Assembly: GCA_020830965.2 (NCBI GenBank)
Contig: JACCFC020000005.1
Span: 43,049-107,048 of the forward strand
Origin: Neisseriaceae bacterium TC5R-5
GTDB taxonomy: Bacteria > Pseudomonadota > Gammaproteobacteria > Burkholderiales > Chromobacteriaceae
Length of the DNA: 64,000 bases
Reading direction: 5' to 3'
Part shown: positions 35,601-44,984 of the stretch, piece after piece
Layout: each line of letters begins with the position of its first letter
How positions within the stretch are numbered: position 1 is the first letter of the stretch
Position numbers and translations under genes: made by a program
The notes under the pieces: generated by a model
What the model saw: only the letters and a program-made list of their open reading frames with translations
Told to the model about the DNA's origin: nothing
Database searches by the model: none

Positions 35601-38600
35601 CTGCAAAACGCCGCCTTTACTTTTAACGATAACAACGCTGCGGCAGTCAGTAAGGCAACCGTACAATTGGATAGTGGTAGCAAAGCCACCGTCGGTAGCA
35701 CTGATCGCACCTTGAAAGCACTGCAACTTGAGGGTGGTGAGTTGACCTTTTCCGGTGCGGTGCCACAAACCAAGGCCGATGGTGTACTCAATGTCACCAA
35801 TCTAAGCTTGGATACAGGCACCATTAATGTTTCCGGTAACAGTAGCTGGACCAATAGCGCGGCGATGCCCGCTGGCAGCTTGTCTATTCTGGAGCAGAAC
35901 ACCGGCACCATCATGCAGCAGTTGATTAGCTCACAAAATGCCGCCAGCGGTAGTGCGGCGAATCTGTCACTGAATGTGAATGGCCAGGCGATTGACAGCA
36001 ACAACTCGGCAGTCAGCTCTAGCATCAAGCAGGGGACCAACACCGTCGCCAACGCCATTTATGATTATGGTCTGGTCAGTAATAATGGCGCCGGCGCTAA
36101 TGGCTTGTACCTGAACTACGGTCTGACTGAGTTGCAATTATTAGGCACTGGCAACGATGCCCTCCTGATCACCACCGCTGCCGGTAATAGTAATAAAACC
36201 CTGAGCACCAAGCTGACCGGTACGGGTGGGCTGCAAGTGGATGCCACCAATGGTGCGTTAACCATTTCCAATAGCAATAACAGCTATAGTGGCGACACCA
36301 CGGTCAATGCCGGTACCTTGATCGTCGGCGTGGATGGGGCCTTGGGCCAGACAGCCAGCCTGAATACCGCAGCCAATACGATTGTTGATTTAAATGGTAA
36401 GAAACAGACGATCAACAGCCTGGCCAATGCGGGTCAGGTCAAGCTGAATGGCGGGGCATTAACTTTGAAAAATGGTGGCACTTCCAGCACAGCCAATGGT
36501 TTGAACGGTGCAGGTACACTGAATGTCGCTGGGGGTGAATTGATCGTTAGTGCCGCCAATGCCGGTTTGAGTGCCAATACCAATATCGCCAGCACTGCCA
36601 CGCTGACCCTCAATAGCAGCGGTACTTTGGGCAGCAGTGCAGTCAATGTGGCCGGTAGCCTGAATCTGGCTGCTGACAATACTCACAGCAATGCGCTGAG
36701 TGGTAAAGGTACTGTCAACACTGCCGCCAAAGTACGCCTGACCGGTAACAACAGCAGCTTTAGCGGTACACAGAATATTGCCGCCGGAGGTGAGTTGATC
36801 ATTGGCAAAGCCAGTCAGTTGGGCGGTGCAACGGTGACGTTAGCCAATGCCAGCGCGACGCTCAACTTTGACGGCGCCAAAGACACCATTGCCAATACCT
36901 TAAGCGGCGTCAGCAATGCCACGGTGGCGGTAAGCAATAGTAGTGATCTGCGTTTGAGTGGCGATAACAGCGGCTTTAACGGTCAGTACAATCTGTCCGA
37001 CAACAGCAAGCTGACTGTGAGCGCAGCCAAGAATATCGGCAGCAGCAATATCACGATTGCCGCCGATAGTGCACTGACACTGGACAGCCTGAGCCAGCCA
37101 CTGGAATTGAACAATCTATTAAGCGGCGATGGTACCGTTAACCTGCTTAGCAGCGTGTTAAACCTGAGCGCAGGGAATAGCAAGGCAAGTGGTTTTAGCG
37201 GTGAATTCGATATCGATCAAGATTCGGTTTTAAATCTGACACAAGACACTCAGTTGAATACCGCGGCTGCCCTCAATCTGAGCAATACTGGCAGCACCTT
37301 GAACATCAATAGCACCGGCGCATTCACACTAAATAGCAAGCTGATTGGCAGCGGTATCGTACATGCCAACACCACAGGTAACGCTTTTGACCTGGGCAGC
37401 AATGTGGGTTCTGCCTTTGCCGGCACCCTGGATTTGGGCAATAGCACTTTCTCGCTAAATAGCACAAACGCCAGCGCCTTGAGTCAAGCTAACTTGCAGC
37501 TGTCGACAAGGAACACCAGCACGGTGGACACCGGTGTGCAGAATATCGGTGCGCTGACGATGAATGGTGGCAGCCTGCAGTTTGACCAGATTGTTGACAA
37601 TAGCGGCAAGTTCACATCGCAAGGAACAATCACAGCCAAGGCCATTGATGTTTCTGCCGGGGGCAATCTGAGAGTGACTTTGCCGAGCAAAACACAACCT
37701 GGCCTGGATGGTATCCCGCTGATGAGTCTGGATGTGGGCGTGGTACTCGTTGCGCTGGCGCAAACCGGTACCGGCAAAGCCAAGGGCTTTGGTCAGGAAT
37801 TAAGCCTGACTGATGAGAATGGTGCCGTCCTGACCAAAGAGCTGGTGGTTCAGGATATCTTAAACAGTGGCAGCAGCACCGCCGCCGCCAAGGGTTATTT
37901 TGGTTATGGCGTGACAACGGGTAACGAATTTGATGGTTTATACATCAACTATGGCCTCAACGAAGTTGAACTGTTAGCCAAAGGCAGCGATGCCTTATCG
38001 CTGGCCAGCATCAGTGCTGACAACAGCACCCAGGCCAACAGCTTTGCCGCTGAGATTTTTGGTGACGGTGATCTCGCTATCGACTCCACTATTGCCGGCA
38101 GTGTCGTCACCCTGGCCAATGGACACAATAGCTATACCGGGGCCACCCTGGTGCGTTCCGGCGCTTTGCGTCTGGCCGTCGATTCCGCGTTAGGTCAAAC
38201 CGCTAATTTGCAGATGAGCACGAATACTCAAGTCGACCTGAACAATACCCAGCAAACCGTCGGCGAATTGAATAGCGCCCTGGACAGCACGCTGGACTTT
38301 AAAGAGAGCAGCACCCTCACCGTCAGCCACGGTGGCCAGGTAGACGGTCACTTAATCGGCAACGGCAACCTGATTCTGACGGATGGTGAATTCAAGGTCA
38401 GCCAAGCTAACGATCTCTTTAGCGGTAGTGCAGAAATCGGCGGAACAAGCATCGTCACGCTCAACGCCAGCGCAGGTTTAGGTCAGGCAGACATCCACAA
38501 TACCGGTAGCCTGGTATTGAATGGTGCGACAGGAGTACTGGTGAACAAGCTGAGCGGTAACGGGCAGGTACAACTCAACAATCAGGCCGCCATCACACTG

Positions 38601-40295
38601 GCGGGTGATAACAGCACATTTGGCGGTCAATTTGCGATTGCACCAGCAAGCAGCCTGCAAGCCAATGGCGCAAACACGCTGGGCAGCGCCAGCATCGCCA
38701 ACCAAGGCAGCCTGACTCTGAATGCAACCGACACCGCCCATAGCTGGAACCTGAGCAACACCATTAGCGGTGACACCGGCACCCTGGTTAAAACTGGCGC
38801 AGGTACCGTACTGATTAATGGCAGCCATGTTACTGCGGCTAATACAGTGGTTGAGCAAGGCCTGTTGCAGATCGGTACTAGCCCCGTCGCTATCGCCGCC
38901 AGAAATGCTCGCTCTTTACAAGCTAACAATACTGATGCGGCCAGCCTGAACAGCCATGTCGACATCGGTGCTCAAGGTAGCATAGCCGGCTATGGTCAGA
39001 TCAATGGCAATGTTGTCAATGCCGGTACTTTATTGCCCGGTGCACCGACAGTGAATGATGCATTCGGCCAGATGATCATCAACGGAGACTATAGCGGCCA
39101 GACAGGTAGCCAGATCGTCTTTAACACTGTCTTGGCAGGCGATGACTCCAACACGGATCACCTGATCATCAATGGCGCGGCCAGCGGACAAAGTGAAGTC
39201 ATCGTCAATAAGATCGACACCCAAGCTTCACGTACCCAGCAGGGTATCAAGCTGATCGACGTCGCCGGCGACAATCACGCTGCCTTTACCCTGAAAGATC
39301 GTGCGGTACGTGGTGTTTACGAGTATGGCCTGGAGCAGGATGGTAATGCCTGGTATCTACGTACTGCCGCTGAGCAGTTGCGCCCGGAACCGGGTAGCTA
39401 TATGGCCAATATGGCAGCCGCGACCACCCTGTTTAATCTGCGCATGAGCGATCGTGATGGCAAGGTTGGCGATGGCAGCAGCTTGTGGGTACGCCAACTG
39501 GGTGCCAAGACCAAGTTTGATTCAGCTTCTGGCGTATTGGATAGCTCGACTAAGCGCTATGTGGCACAAGTGGGTCTGGATGCTTTAGCACTGGATGCCG
39601 GTCAAAAAGGAAAAGCCACAGTTGGCGTGATGGCCGCTTACGGCAAAGCCGATAGCACTACCAACTCCGCCAATGTTGATGCCAGTTCCAAAGGGGAGGT
39701 TGATGGTTATAGCGTGGGCTTCTACGGTAACTGGCAGCAGGATACCACCACGCAGAATGGCTTATACGCCGATAGCTGGTTGCAATACAGCTGGATGGAT
39801 GGCTCAGTTTCCGGCCAGCAACTAGCACAGGAAAGCTATCAACTGAAGGGCCTGAGCGCTTCGCTGGAAAGCGGTTACCGTCTGGCTTTAGGTAACAACG
39901 GTTTGTCGATTACGCCGCACGCTCAATTGATCTGGAGTGGCATCAAGGCCGACAATCATGTTGAACACAATGGCACCGTCGTGGAGTCCAGCGGTCAGGG
40001 AAATCTCTCCAGCCGCGTTGGCGTGAAGCTGCAAAAAGACAGCGCGTTGGCCAAAAATGGCGTGTTTTCCACCTCACTGGAAGCCAACTGGTTGAACAAT
40101 AGCAAAGCAGCAGGCGCGATGCTGGATGGGGTAACAAGCCAGCAAGACGGTAGCCGCAATATTGGCGAACTGAAGTTGGGCGTGAGTGGTCAGGTGAGCG
40201 AACAACTGAATCTGTGGGCCAGTGTGGCACAGCAGTTGGGCAGCAAGAACTATCGTGAAACTGCCCTGACCGTCGGCTTTAAATACAAGTTCTAA
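32697..40295 (+). CDS. Giant type V (AIDA-like) autotransporter with extended signal peptide
   Basis: 2532 residues. The N-terminus MNTIYRVIWNSTLNVWVAAS is the extended signal peptide region (ESPR) of large autotransporters; the hydrophobic core and cleavage site follow at about residue 68 (GAAYA). The passenger is made of Asn/Gly/Thr-rich beta-helix repeats, with autotransporter-associated repeat motifs (SYSGDTTVNAGTL) near residue 1200 and again near 1810. A short Asp/Gly-rich stretch (GDGNNTVTI, TGNGSDVF) at about 755-785 resembles RTX-like calcium turns. The autotransporter beta-barrel spans about 2255-2532 and ends FKYKF. Expected surface adhesin. Start is GTG, fixed by the ESPR. Regulated possibly by the start-site hairpin. 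Confidence 0.92.
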   Translation: MNTIYRVIWNSTLNVWVAASELAKGKHKSQSVTKSTAVRNTRDGVLSLKMALLTVAVLGSFASGAAYADIVVTTEAQLIAALSKGTGEKILLGKDITLSAENANIDLKGQNVVVDGAGYSLSSGIAGGASSSITLSGTQSGGGKGSLTFTNFNTINSANNTTQSSLVTVLNGANVDLIYDNVGTLPNGIIGTMGVFANGGAVNTQGQLIIGNITKQVDLTYGTYHQFAVAPNIKFTGNFNLLGNGNVANYPAVFWNNSTTPTGLLSFTSSANVGISAQIITNGANAGSSQYYSYALEDGARVSLKSNGQNLFGFQNNGLQIGSYNATTGFGSGVQLTLSQQNGSAVYSTNSASAISNASSVSGSPIYNGPAAATVGVNDVVYNLAAGSQLAPAATGSGILATKTGAANASNIYISSGAAISTSLGGTGAATAGLNVSHAGSGATIVENKAGGTIYAATGINANQTGTGSLAVGNHGVINSTTAGVTVNTTAAKNVTLDNSNGTINASAGSGVNITGQTALSLNGGTINTSGTANGITIAAGNTQAQSITATSINVAGTGVAINNAANTALTLSNTQINVANNTALTSLANLNFVANANGNNQINISGTGTGISAANTNLAGKDFADLAINVNGAGTAVNISGGGADLSTTKLAMNLNNAAATGLVISDGASNTTTVGQNVNIQSSVAGATALSFTGTSAKTFTNNGNVGGNVRFAGSANNSIVNNQQLNGSLTTGSGNDSLTLTANSQSGDISLGDGNNTVTINAGSQFNSITTGNGSDVFNLNGLNNNGLAYFAALNAGGTNNTLNFNNATQVLASTTALNGFANINLNQSHLTLAASSNTLDNSVITLDSNSGLTLANTFSGNLLSSLSGAGNTLINKDSQVTLIKNNSAFSGAWQLNQGGVLNVSNANQLGTGNIALAGSLNLSGVAALNNALSGNGVLNVTQNNSNTAFNFGATAGNQFAGIFNLQNAAFTFNDNNAAAVSKATVQLDSGSKATVGSTDRTLKALQLEGGELTFSGAVPQTKADGVLNVTNLSLDTGTINVSGNSSWTNSAAMPAGSLSILEQNTGTIMQQLISSQNAASGSAANLSLNVNGQAIDSNNSAVSSSIKQGTNTVANAIYDYGLVSNNGAGANGLYLNYGLTELQLLGTGNDALLITTAAGNSNKTLSTKLTGTGGLQVDATNGALTISNSNNSYSGDTTVNAGTLIVGVDGALGQTASLNTAANTIVDLNGKKQTINSLANAGQVKLNGGALTLKNGGTSSTANGLNGAGTLNVAGGELIVSAANAGLSANTNIASTATLTLNSSGTLGSSAVNVAGSLNLAADNTHSNALSGKGTVNTAAKVRLTGNNSSFSGTQNIAAGGELIIGKASQLGGATVTLANASATLNFDGAKDTIANTLSGVSNATVAVSNSSDLRLSGDNSGFNGQYNLSDNSKLTVSAAKNIGSSNITIAADSALTLDSLSQPLELNNLLSGDGTVNLLSSVLNLSAGNSKASGFSGEFDIDQDSVLNLTQDTQLNTAAALNLSNTGSTLNINSTGAFTLNSKLIGSGIVHANTTGNAFDLGSNVGSAFAGTLDLGNSTFSLNSTNASALSQANLQLSTRNTSTVDTGVQNIGALTMNGGSLQFDQIVDNSGKFTSQGTITAKAIDVSAGGNLRVTLPSKTQPGLDGIPLMSLDVGVVLVALAQTGTGKAKGFGQELSLTDENGAVLTKELVVQDILNSGSSTAAAKGYFGYGVTTGNEFDGLYINYGLNEVELLAKGSDALSLASISADNSTQANSFAAEIFGDGDLAIDSTIAGSVVTLANGHNSYTGATLVRSGALRLAVDSALGQTANLQMSTNTQVDLNNTQQTVGELNSALDSTLDFKESSTLTVSHGGQVDGHLIGNGNLILTDGEFKVSQANDLFSGSAEIGGTSIVTLNASAGLGQADIHNTGSLVLNGATGVLVNKLSGNGQVQLNNQAAITLAGDNSTFGGQFAIAPASSLQANGANTLGSASIANQGSLTLNATDTAHSWNLSNTISGDTGTLVKTGAGTVLINGSHVTAANTVVEQGLLQIGTSPVAIAARNARSLQANNTDAASLNSHVDIGAQGSIAGYGQINGNVVNAGTLLPGAPTVNDAFGQMIINGDYSGQTGSQIVFNTVLAGDDSNTDHLIINGAASGQSEVIVNKIDTQASRTQQGIKLIDVAGDNHAAFTLKDRAVRGVYEYGLEQDGNAWYLRTAAEQLRPEPGSYMANMAAATTLFNLRMSDRDGKVGDGSSLWVRQLGAKTKFDSASGVLDSSTKRYVAQVGLDALALDAGQKGKATVGVMAAYGKADSTTNSANVDASSKGEVDGYSVGFYGNWQQDTTTQNGLYADSWLQYSWMDGSVSGQQLAQESYQLKGLSASLESGYRLALGNNGLSITPHAQLIWSGIKADNHVEHNGTVVESSGQGNLSSRVGVKLQKDSALAKNGVFSTSLEANWLNNSKAAGAMLDGVTSQQDGSRNIGELKLGVSGQVSEQLNLWASVAQQLGSKNYRETALTVGFKYKF

Positions 40296-40315
40296 TCCAA
40301 GCCCAGCAGTCAGCA

Positions 40316-40351
40316 ACGGCGCAACGCTTCACCAGGCGTTGCGCCGTTTTC
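40316..40351 (+). terminator. Terminator of the autotransporter gene
   Basis: ACGGCGCAACGC-TTCACCAG-GCGTTGCGCCGT, a perfect 12-bp GC-rich stem followed by TTTC, 20 bp after the autotransporter stop. It may also serve the converging MocR gene. Confidence 0.82.
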
Positions 40352-40355
40352 ATCA

Positions 40356-41825
40356 CTAGCGCTCAGCGCTCTCCAAAACTCTGGCCAGTTGCTCCACCCC
40401 CGCCACCATCCCATCCGGGTTGGCACTCGCAAACCCCATCAATAAGCCACTAGGCGCAACTGGCTGCATGCTATAAAACGACAAGGGCTTGGCACCGATT
40501 CCAGCCTGCCGCAGACGCTGCTCAAGCTTAGTTTCATCCACTTGCTCCCTCAGCAAAGTCGTCGCGTCCAGACCCGTGGTAATTGGCACTACTGTCAGCA
40601 AACCCTGCAGTTTGGCCTGACAGGCAGCGGTAAACGCTTCGGCCCGCTCATGATAGATAAGCCGCGTACGTCGCAAATGCCGCGCAAAATGTCCCTGCTC
40701 GATAAACTCGGTCAGTGCAAGCTGCATGTGCAGATTAAGGTGGCGGCAGGTCAAACTTAATGCCGCCGTCACGGGTTGGCGTAGCCAGGCCGGTAACACC
40801 ATAAAACCGAGTCGCATTGACGGAAACAACAATTTGCTGAACGTGCCCATATAGACAACGCGTCCCTGCTCATCCAGGCTTTTTAAGGCCGCCAACGGCG
40901 CACCGTCATAGCGGTATTCGCCATCATAATCATCCTCCAGAATCGTTGCCCGCTTACGCTCAGCCCAACGCAGCAAAGCCAGCCTGCGTTCTAATGACAT
41001 CGTGCCACCCAGTGGTAATTGATGTGCCGCCGTCACATAAGCCAGTCTTGCATCCGGTGCCTGCCGTAAACCGATATCGGTATTCAGGCCATTGCTATCC
41101 ACCGGAATGGCCTGCATACGGGCGCCCGTCATTGCCAGCAAATGATAGGCCCCAGGGTAGCCCGGCTCCTCCATCCACACTTCATCACCGGGGTTGAGCA
41201 ATAGCCTGGCACATAGGTCAATGGATTGCTGCGTGCTGTTAACGATGACGACATCCTCCGCGCAGCACGCTATCCGTTGTGAACGCTGCAAATGAGTAGC
41301 AATGGCGGCGCGCAATGGCAGATAGCCCGCCGGGTCAACATAGGCCATGCCCGACAAGCGCAAGGCATTGGCTCGCTTTGACACAATGCCGTTCCAGATT
41401 TTGAGTGGAAAAACACTATAGTCCGGCCGATGCGGCGCAAACAGCATGGCGCTTGCCGGTAGTGGCAACATCGACGGTGCTGCCAGCATCTGCTGCGCCT
41501 GTTCCGACAAGCAGCCGGGCTTATCGGAACGTCGCTTGGCTGAGGCAGGCATCAAGGCATCTGGCAAAGTCTGTGAGACAAAACTCCCCTGCCCTGTTGT
41601 TGCGCATAAATAGTCTTCGGCAATCAATTGCTCATACACGGCCACCACCGTGCCGCGTGACAAAGCATATTGCCGCGCCAGATCGCGACTGCTTGGTAAG
41701 CGCGCACCCGGCTTGAGTCTGCCTGCCAGAATAGCCAAGCGAATTTCAGCGTACAACCATTCGGTACGTGAGCACTTTTCTGCTCGTGGCCTCAGTGCCA
41801 ACTCAATCTCACTGGCCTGTCGCAT
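40356..41825 (-). CDS. MocR-family (GntR HTH + aminotransferase-like) transcriptional regulator
   Basis: 489 residues. N-terminal GntR winged helix (about 20-85: LYAEIRLAILAGRLKPGARL ... SRGTVVAVYEQL) joined to a fold-type I aminotransferase domain with the PLP lysine at about residue 331 in MGTFSKLLFP, and EDDYDGEYRY upstream. This is the PdxR/GabR/MocR group, in which PLP or an amino compound acts as ligand. Divergent from the AhpD-like gene at 41943, its likely target; symmetric site candidates lie between them. The effector cannot be told from sequence, so neither PdxR nor GabR is claimed. Confidence 0.9.
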   Translation of the reverse strand: MRQASEIELALRPRAEKCSRTEWLYAEIRLAILAGRLKPGARLPSSRDLARQYALSRGTVVAVYEQLIAEDYLCATTGQGSFVSQTLPDALMPASAKRRSDKPGCLSEQAQQMLAAPSMLPLPASAMLFAPHRPDYSVFPLKIWNGIVSKRANALRLSGMAYVDPAGYLPLRAAIATHLQRSQRIACCAEDVVIVNSTQQSIDLCARLLLNPGDEVWMEEPGYPGAYHLLAMTGARMQAIPVDSNGLNTDIGLRQAPDARLAYVTAAHQLPLGGTMSLERRLALLRWAERKRATILEDDYDGEYRYDGAPLAALKSLDEQGRVVYMGTFSKLLFPSMRLGFMVLPAWLRQPVTAALSLTCRHLNLHMQLALTEFIEQGHFARHLRRTRLIYHERAEAFTAACQAKLQGLLTVVPITTGLDATTLLREQVDETKLEQRLRQAGIGAKPLSFYSMQPVAPSGLLMGFASANPDGMVAGVEQLARVLESAER

Positions 41826-41837
41826 CCCAGCCCCCTA

Positions 41838-41888
41838 ATTGGTTTATATTTTTTGATATTAATTGGTTATTTTATAAACCAATATAAT
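41838..41888. promoter_or_regulatory. Candidate MocR binding sites and -10 box upstream of the AhpD-like gene
   Basis: ATTGGTTTATA (41838-41848) and its exact inverted copy TATAAACCAAT (41873-41883) flank a direct repeat ATTGGTTAT (41862-41870). A perfect -10 hexamer TATAAT follows (41883-41888), but no good -35 is present; the sites occupy that place. The layout of several half-sites fits MocR activators. Confidence 0.6.
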
Positions 41889-41942
41889 CCGTAGAATAGC
41901 TCAGCAGCAACACCCTGCCTTACCACCTTAAAGGAGAACAGT

Positions 41943-42380
41943 ATGAGTAAGCGTTTTGACATCACCCCTGCCGCTTATCAGGCGATGTATACCGTGCATA
42001 ACTATGTGCAGGAATGTGGCTTGGATCTGGGCCTGCTGGAACTACTACGTTTACGTATTTCACAAATCAACGGCTGCGCGTTTTGTATTGCCATGCATAT
42101 CCCATTGGCACTCAAGCATGGTGTGTCAGCAGACAAGGTCAATCTGGTAGCCGCCTGGAAAGAAGCCGGTGTTTATAGCGAACGGGAAATGGCGGCCCTC
42201 GCCTGGGCAGAGGCGATTACCGTCATTCAACACCAGGAAGTAGCCGATGATGTTTATCTACGCGCCAAACAGGTATTCAGCGATAAAGAACTGTCCGATC
42301 TTGCCTATGCTATCGCCGAGATAAATGCCTGGAATCGCCTGATGCTGGCTTCAAGAACTGCACCTAAGTTAGAGCAATAG
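41943..42380 (+). CDS. AhpD-like carboxymuconolactone decarboxylase-family protein
   Basis: 145 residues, all-helical CMD/AhpD fold. It has the redox-active Cys pair in NGCAFCIAMH with the following His, the arrangement of alkylhydroperoxidase AhpD, and ALAWAEAIT, the proton-relay region. Probably a cytoplasmic peroxidase-type thiol enzyme rather than a true decarboxylase. RBS AAAGGAG precedes the start. First of a two-gene unit with the GNAT gene 15 bp downstream; divergent from the MocR regulator. Confidence 0.87.
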   Translation: MSKRFDITPAAYQAMYTVHNYVQECGLDLGLLELLRLRISQINGCAFCIAMHIPLALKHGVSADKVNLVAAWKEAGVYSEREMAALAWAEAITVIQHQEVADDVYLRAKQVFSDKELSDLAYAIAEINAWNRLMLASRTAPKLEQ

Positions 42381-42395
42381 CTTGCTTGGGTAGAG

Positions 42396-42845
42396 ATGAC
42401 CATGCCTTCAGTGATGACATTTAATGAATTGCGAGACGAAGCCGCGCTGCTGCTGGCTTTTCCACTGATACAGGTCTTGCGGCCACGGCTGACTGATGCC
42501 AGCAGCTACCTAGCTCAGATCAAGCGTCAGCAACAGCAAAACTATTGCCTGATCGGTGGCTTTGTCGCCGGTGAGCTGGTTGGCCTGGTCGGCTATCGCC
42601 AACAGGAAAATCTGTTATATGGCCAGTTTCTATATGTGGATGATCTGGTGGTGGCACCGGCTCAGCAGGCCATGGGTCATGGTGCGCAATTGCTTGACTT
42701 TGCCCGGCAGCAGGCCAAACAGCTCGGCTGTCAGCACTTGGTACTGGACACCGGCCTGCACAAAGCTTTGGCACAACGTTTCTATTTTCGCTGTGGTTTA
42801 CTGGCCAAGGGCATGCATTTTACCGAGGCCTTAACCGAGCAATAG
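42396..42845 (+). CDS. GNAT-family N-acetyltransferase
   Basis: 149 residues with the GNAT fold: LVGLVGYRQQ central strand, YVDDLVVAPAQQAMGHGAQL, where the acetyl-CoA loop Q/RxxGxG/A reads QAMGHGA, and LVLDTGLHKALAQRFYFRCG. Cytoplasmic; substrate unknown. Fifteen bases after the AhpD-like gene on the same strand, so probably co-transcribed and under the MocR regulator. Confidence 0.84.
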   Translation: MTMPSVMTFNELRDEAALLLAFPLIQVLRPRLTDASSYLAQIKRQQQQNYCLIGGFVAGELVGLVGYRQQENLLYGQFLYVDDLVVAPAQQAMGHGAQLLDFARQQAKQLGCQHLVLDTGLHKALAQRFYFRCGLLAKGMHFTEALTEQ

Positions 42846-42916
42846 CCAGCCCAGCTCAGTACCGGCTTGACCGCGAGCACTTTGCCAGCGATTACCCCGG
42901 CACTGAGTCACAACGC

Positions 42917-44665
42917 TTAATAAGCCAACGTTGCCCCATCCGGATTACGTGGGTCGGAATAACCTAGCAACACACCGTCGCGCAGTTGGATGGTTTGAGT
43001 GCGGCCCATGGTAGGCTTCTGTACAACCTTATAGCCCTGTTCACGCAGCAAGCGTGTGGTATCGGGGCTGATTCCCTTCTCTACTCTTAGCTCATCCGGC
43101 AGCCATTGGTGATGCACACGCGGGCTGGCGGCGGCTTCGGCTGGATTCATATCAAAGTCAATCGCGTTCACAATTGTCTGTAACGTCGCCGTGATAATAC
43201 GGGCTCCGCCAGGGCTACCGGTTACCAGCCAGGGCTGATTGTCTTTCAGCACCAGCGTTGGTGACATCGACGATAGTGGCCGCTTGCCAGCTTCTACCGC
43301 ATTGGCATCACCGCCAACCAGGCCAAATGCATTCGGCACACCGGGTTTGACCGAGAAGTCATCCATCTCATTATTCAGCAAAATGCCGGTACCCTTGGCC
43401 ACAATGCCGCTGCCAAAATTAAGATTCAGCGTATAAGTGACGGCAACCGCATTTCCCTGTTTATCAACAATAGAGTAATGCGTAGTCTGATCGCTCTCAT
43501 AAGGCAGGGGTTGGCCCGGTTTAACCTGGGCGGAAGCGACCACTTTTACTGGATCAATTTTCTTGGCCAGTTCATCGGCGTAGGCTTTCGAGATCAAACC
43601 GCTTTGTGGCACTTTGACAAAAGCCGGGTCGCCCAAATATTCGGCCCGGTCGGCGTAAGCCAGCTGCATCGCCGCCGCCAGATAGTGAATAGTCTGTGCA
43701 CTATTGGGCCCATACTGAGCCAGTGGATAGCGTTCCAATAAATTCAGCATCTCGATAATATGAATACCCCCAGAACTGGGTGGCGGCATCGAGACCACCT
43801 GATAGCCACGATAGCTACCCGTAACCGGCTGACGCTCAATGACGCGATAATTCTGTAAATCACTCTGGGTAATCAGGCCGCCATGCTGCGCCATCTCGGC
43901 CACAATTTTGTCGCCAATCTCTCCCTGATAAAAAACTTTGGCACCCTGCGCGGCAATCAGACGTAGAGACTTGGCCAAATCCGGCTGAACCAGCTTATTA
44001 CCCGCCGCTAATACCTGGCCATTTTTGAAAAACACTGCACGGCTGCTATCCCATTGCCCCAGATGATCCTGCTCGACACTGAGCGCCTTGCCCAAAGTAG
44101 GACTAATCACAAAGCCTTCTTCTGCCAATTTGATTGCCGGTGCCACCACCTTGCTCAAAGGCAGACTGCCCCAGCGCTGCAAAGCATGTTCCAATCCAGC
44201 GACGGTACCCGGCACACCTACCGCCAGATGAGTATGCAACGAACGCCCATCGACGACCTTGCCTTGTGCATCCAGATACATATCGCGGCTGGCCTTGGCC
44301 GGTGCTAGCTCACGAAAATCCAAGGCAATATTGTCACCACTCTTGGCATCATGCAGCAGCATAAAACCGCCGCCACCCAGATTACCGGCATTCGGTAGCA
44401 CAACCGCCAGGGCAAAGCCCACCGCAACGGCGGCATCCACCGCATTACCCCCCTGTTTCAGTATCTCTACCCCTACTCGGCTGGCCAATTCCTGCTCGGA
44501 AGCCACCATACCCTGACGCCCTGCTACCGGCTGAAAAATACTCTGTTCGTAATCGTACTTCACTGCGCTGCTGGTGACAGAAGCCGCCGCTACACTGCCC
44601 AAAGCGGCCAGACTGAGTGCCATCACCGAAAGCGCAAAACTGCGCCGAAGTTGGTGAATAGACAT
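42917..44665 (-). CDS. ggt: Gamma-glutamyltransferase
   Basis: Periplasmic enzyme that cleaves or transfers the gamma-glutamyl group of glutathione and related compounds. 582 residues made as a proenzyme: Sec signal peptide (about 1-30, SLAALGSVAAAS), large subunit, then self-cleavage before the nucleophile Thr in QTTHYSIVD, and small subunit containing PLSSMSPTLVLKD and GSPGGARII. Both key regions are intact. Start at 44665 follows GGAG with 8-base spacing and begins a clean signal peptide; an 11-codon upstream extension does not. Separate transcription unit. Confidence 0.95.
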   Translation of the reverse strand: MSIHQLRRSFALSVMALSLAALGSVAAASVTSSAVKYDYEQSIFQPVAGRQGMVASEQELASRVGVEILKQGGNAVDAAVAVGFALAVVLPNAGNLGGGGFMLLHDAKSGDNIALDFRELAPAKASRDMYLDAQGKVVDGRSLHTHLAVGVPGTVAGLEHALQRWGSLPLSKVVAPAIKLAEEGFVISPTLGKALSVEQDHLGQWDSSRAVFFKNGQVLAAGNKLVQPDLAKSLRLIAAQGAKVFYQGEIGDKIVAEMAQHGGLITQSDLQNYRVIERQPVTGSYRGYQVVSMPPPSSGGIHIIEMLNLLERYPLAQYGPNSAQTIHYLAAAMQLAYADRAEYLGDPAFVKVPQSGLISKAYADELAKKIDPVKVVASAQVKPGQPLPYESDQTTHYSIVDKQGNAVAVTYTLNLNFGSGIVAKGTGILLNNEMDDFSVKPGVPNAFGLVGGDANAVEAGKRPLSSMSPTLVLKDNQPWLVTGSPGGARIITATLQTIVNAIDFDMNPAEAAASPRVHHQWLPDELRVEKGISPDTTRLLREQGYKVVQKPTMGRTQTIQLRDGVLLGYSDPRNPDGATLAY

Positions 44666-44984
44666 TGAATGATCTCCTTTGCATGGGTAATTAAACAAAT
44701 ATACGACATAACACTGCCGCGCTATTTTACGGCTTTTTCAATCATGATCTGTCGTGTTGTGGTGTACAGGATAAAGCAAGAATACCTAGACAAAATACCT
44801 TTATTGAACCTAAAAATAATCAAATGGCTTAATAATCAATTAAATTTACAGCGAAAAATTTTTGATCTATCATAGTTTTCAATAAAAATACAAATAAATA
44901 ATTAACGAATTAAATAACAAATAATTTAACTTAAAAGCATAAAATTTTTCTGACCTTATTTCACCCATTTCAAAGGGAACTTAA
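44666..44984. other. AT-rich divergent intergenic region
   Basis: 320 bp between divergent ggt and the outer-membrane protein gene. Strongly AT-rich from 44790 on, with repeated AATAAAT/ATTAA words; promoters for both sides must be here, but no single pair of hexamers stands out. RBS AAAGGGAAC precedes the gene at 44985. No gene is seen. Confidence 0.5.

Noticed and set aside
33850..39000. CRISPR-like or satellite repeats in the long Asn/Gly-rich region
   Set aside because: The similarity is at protein level (beta-helix repeats of the autotransporter) with irregular spacing; there are no fixed direct repeats with unique spacers.
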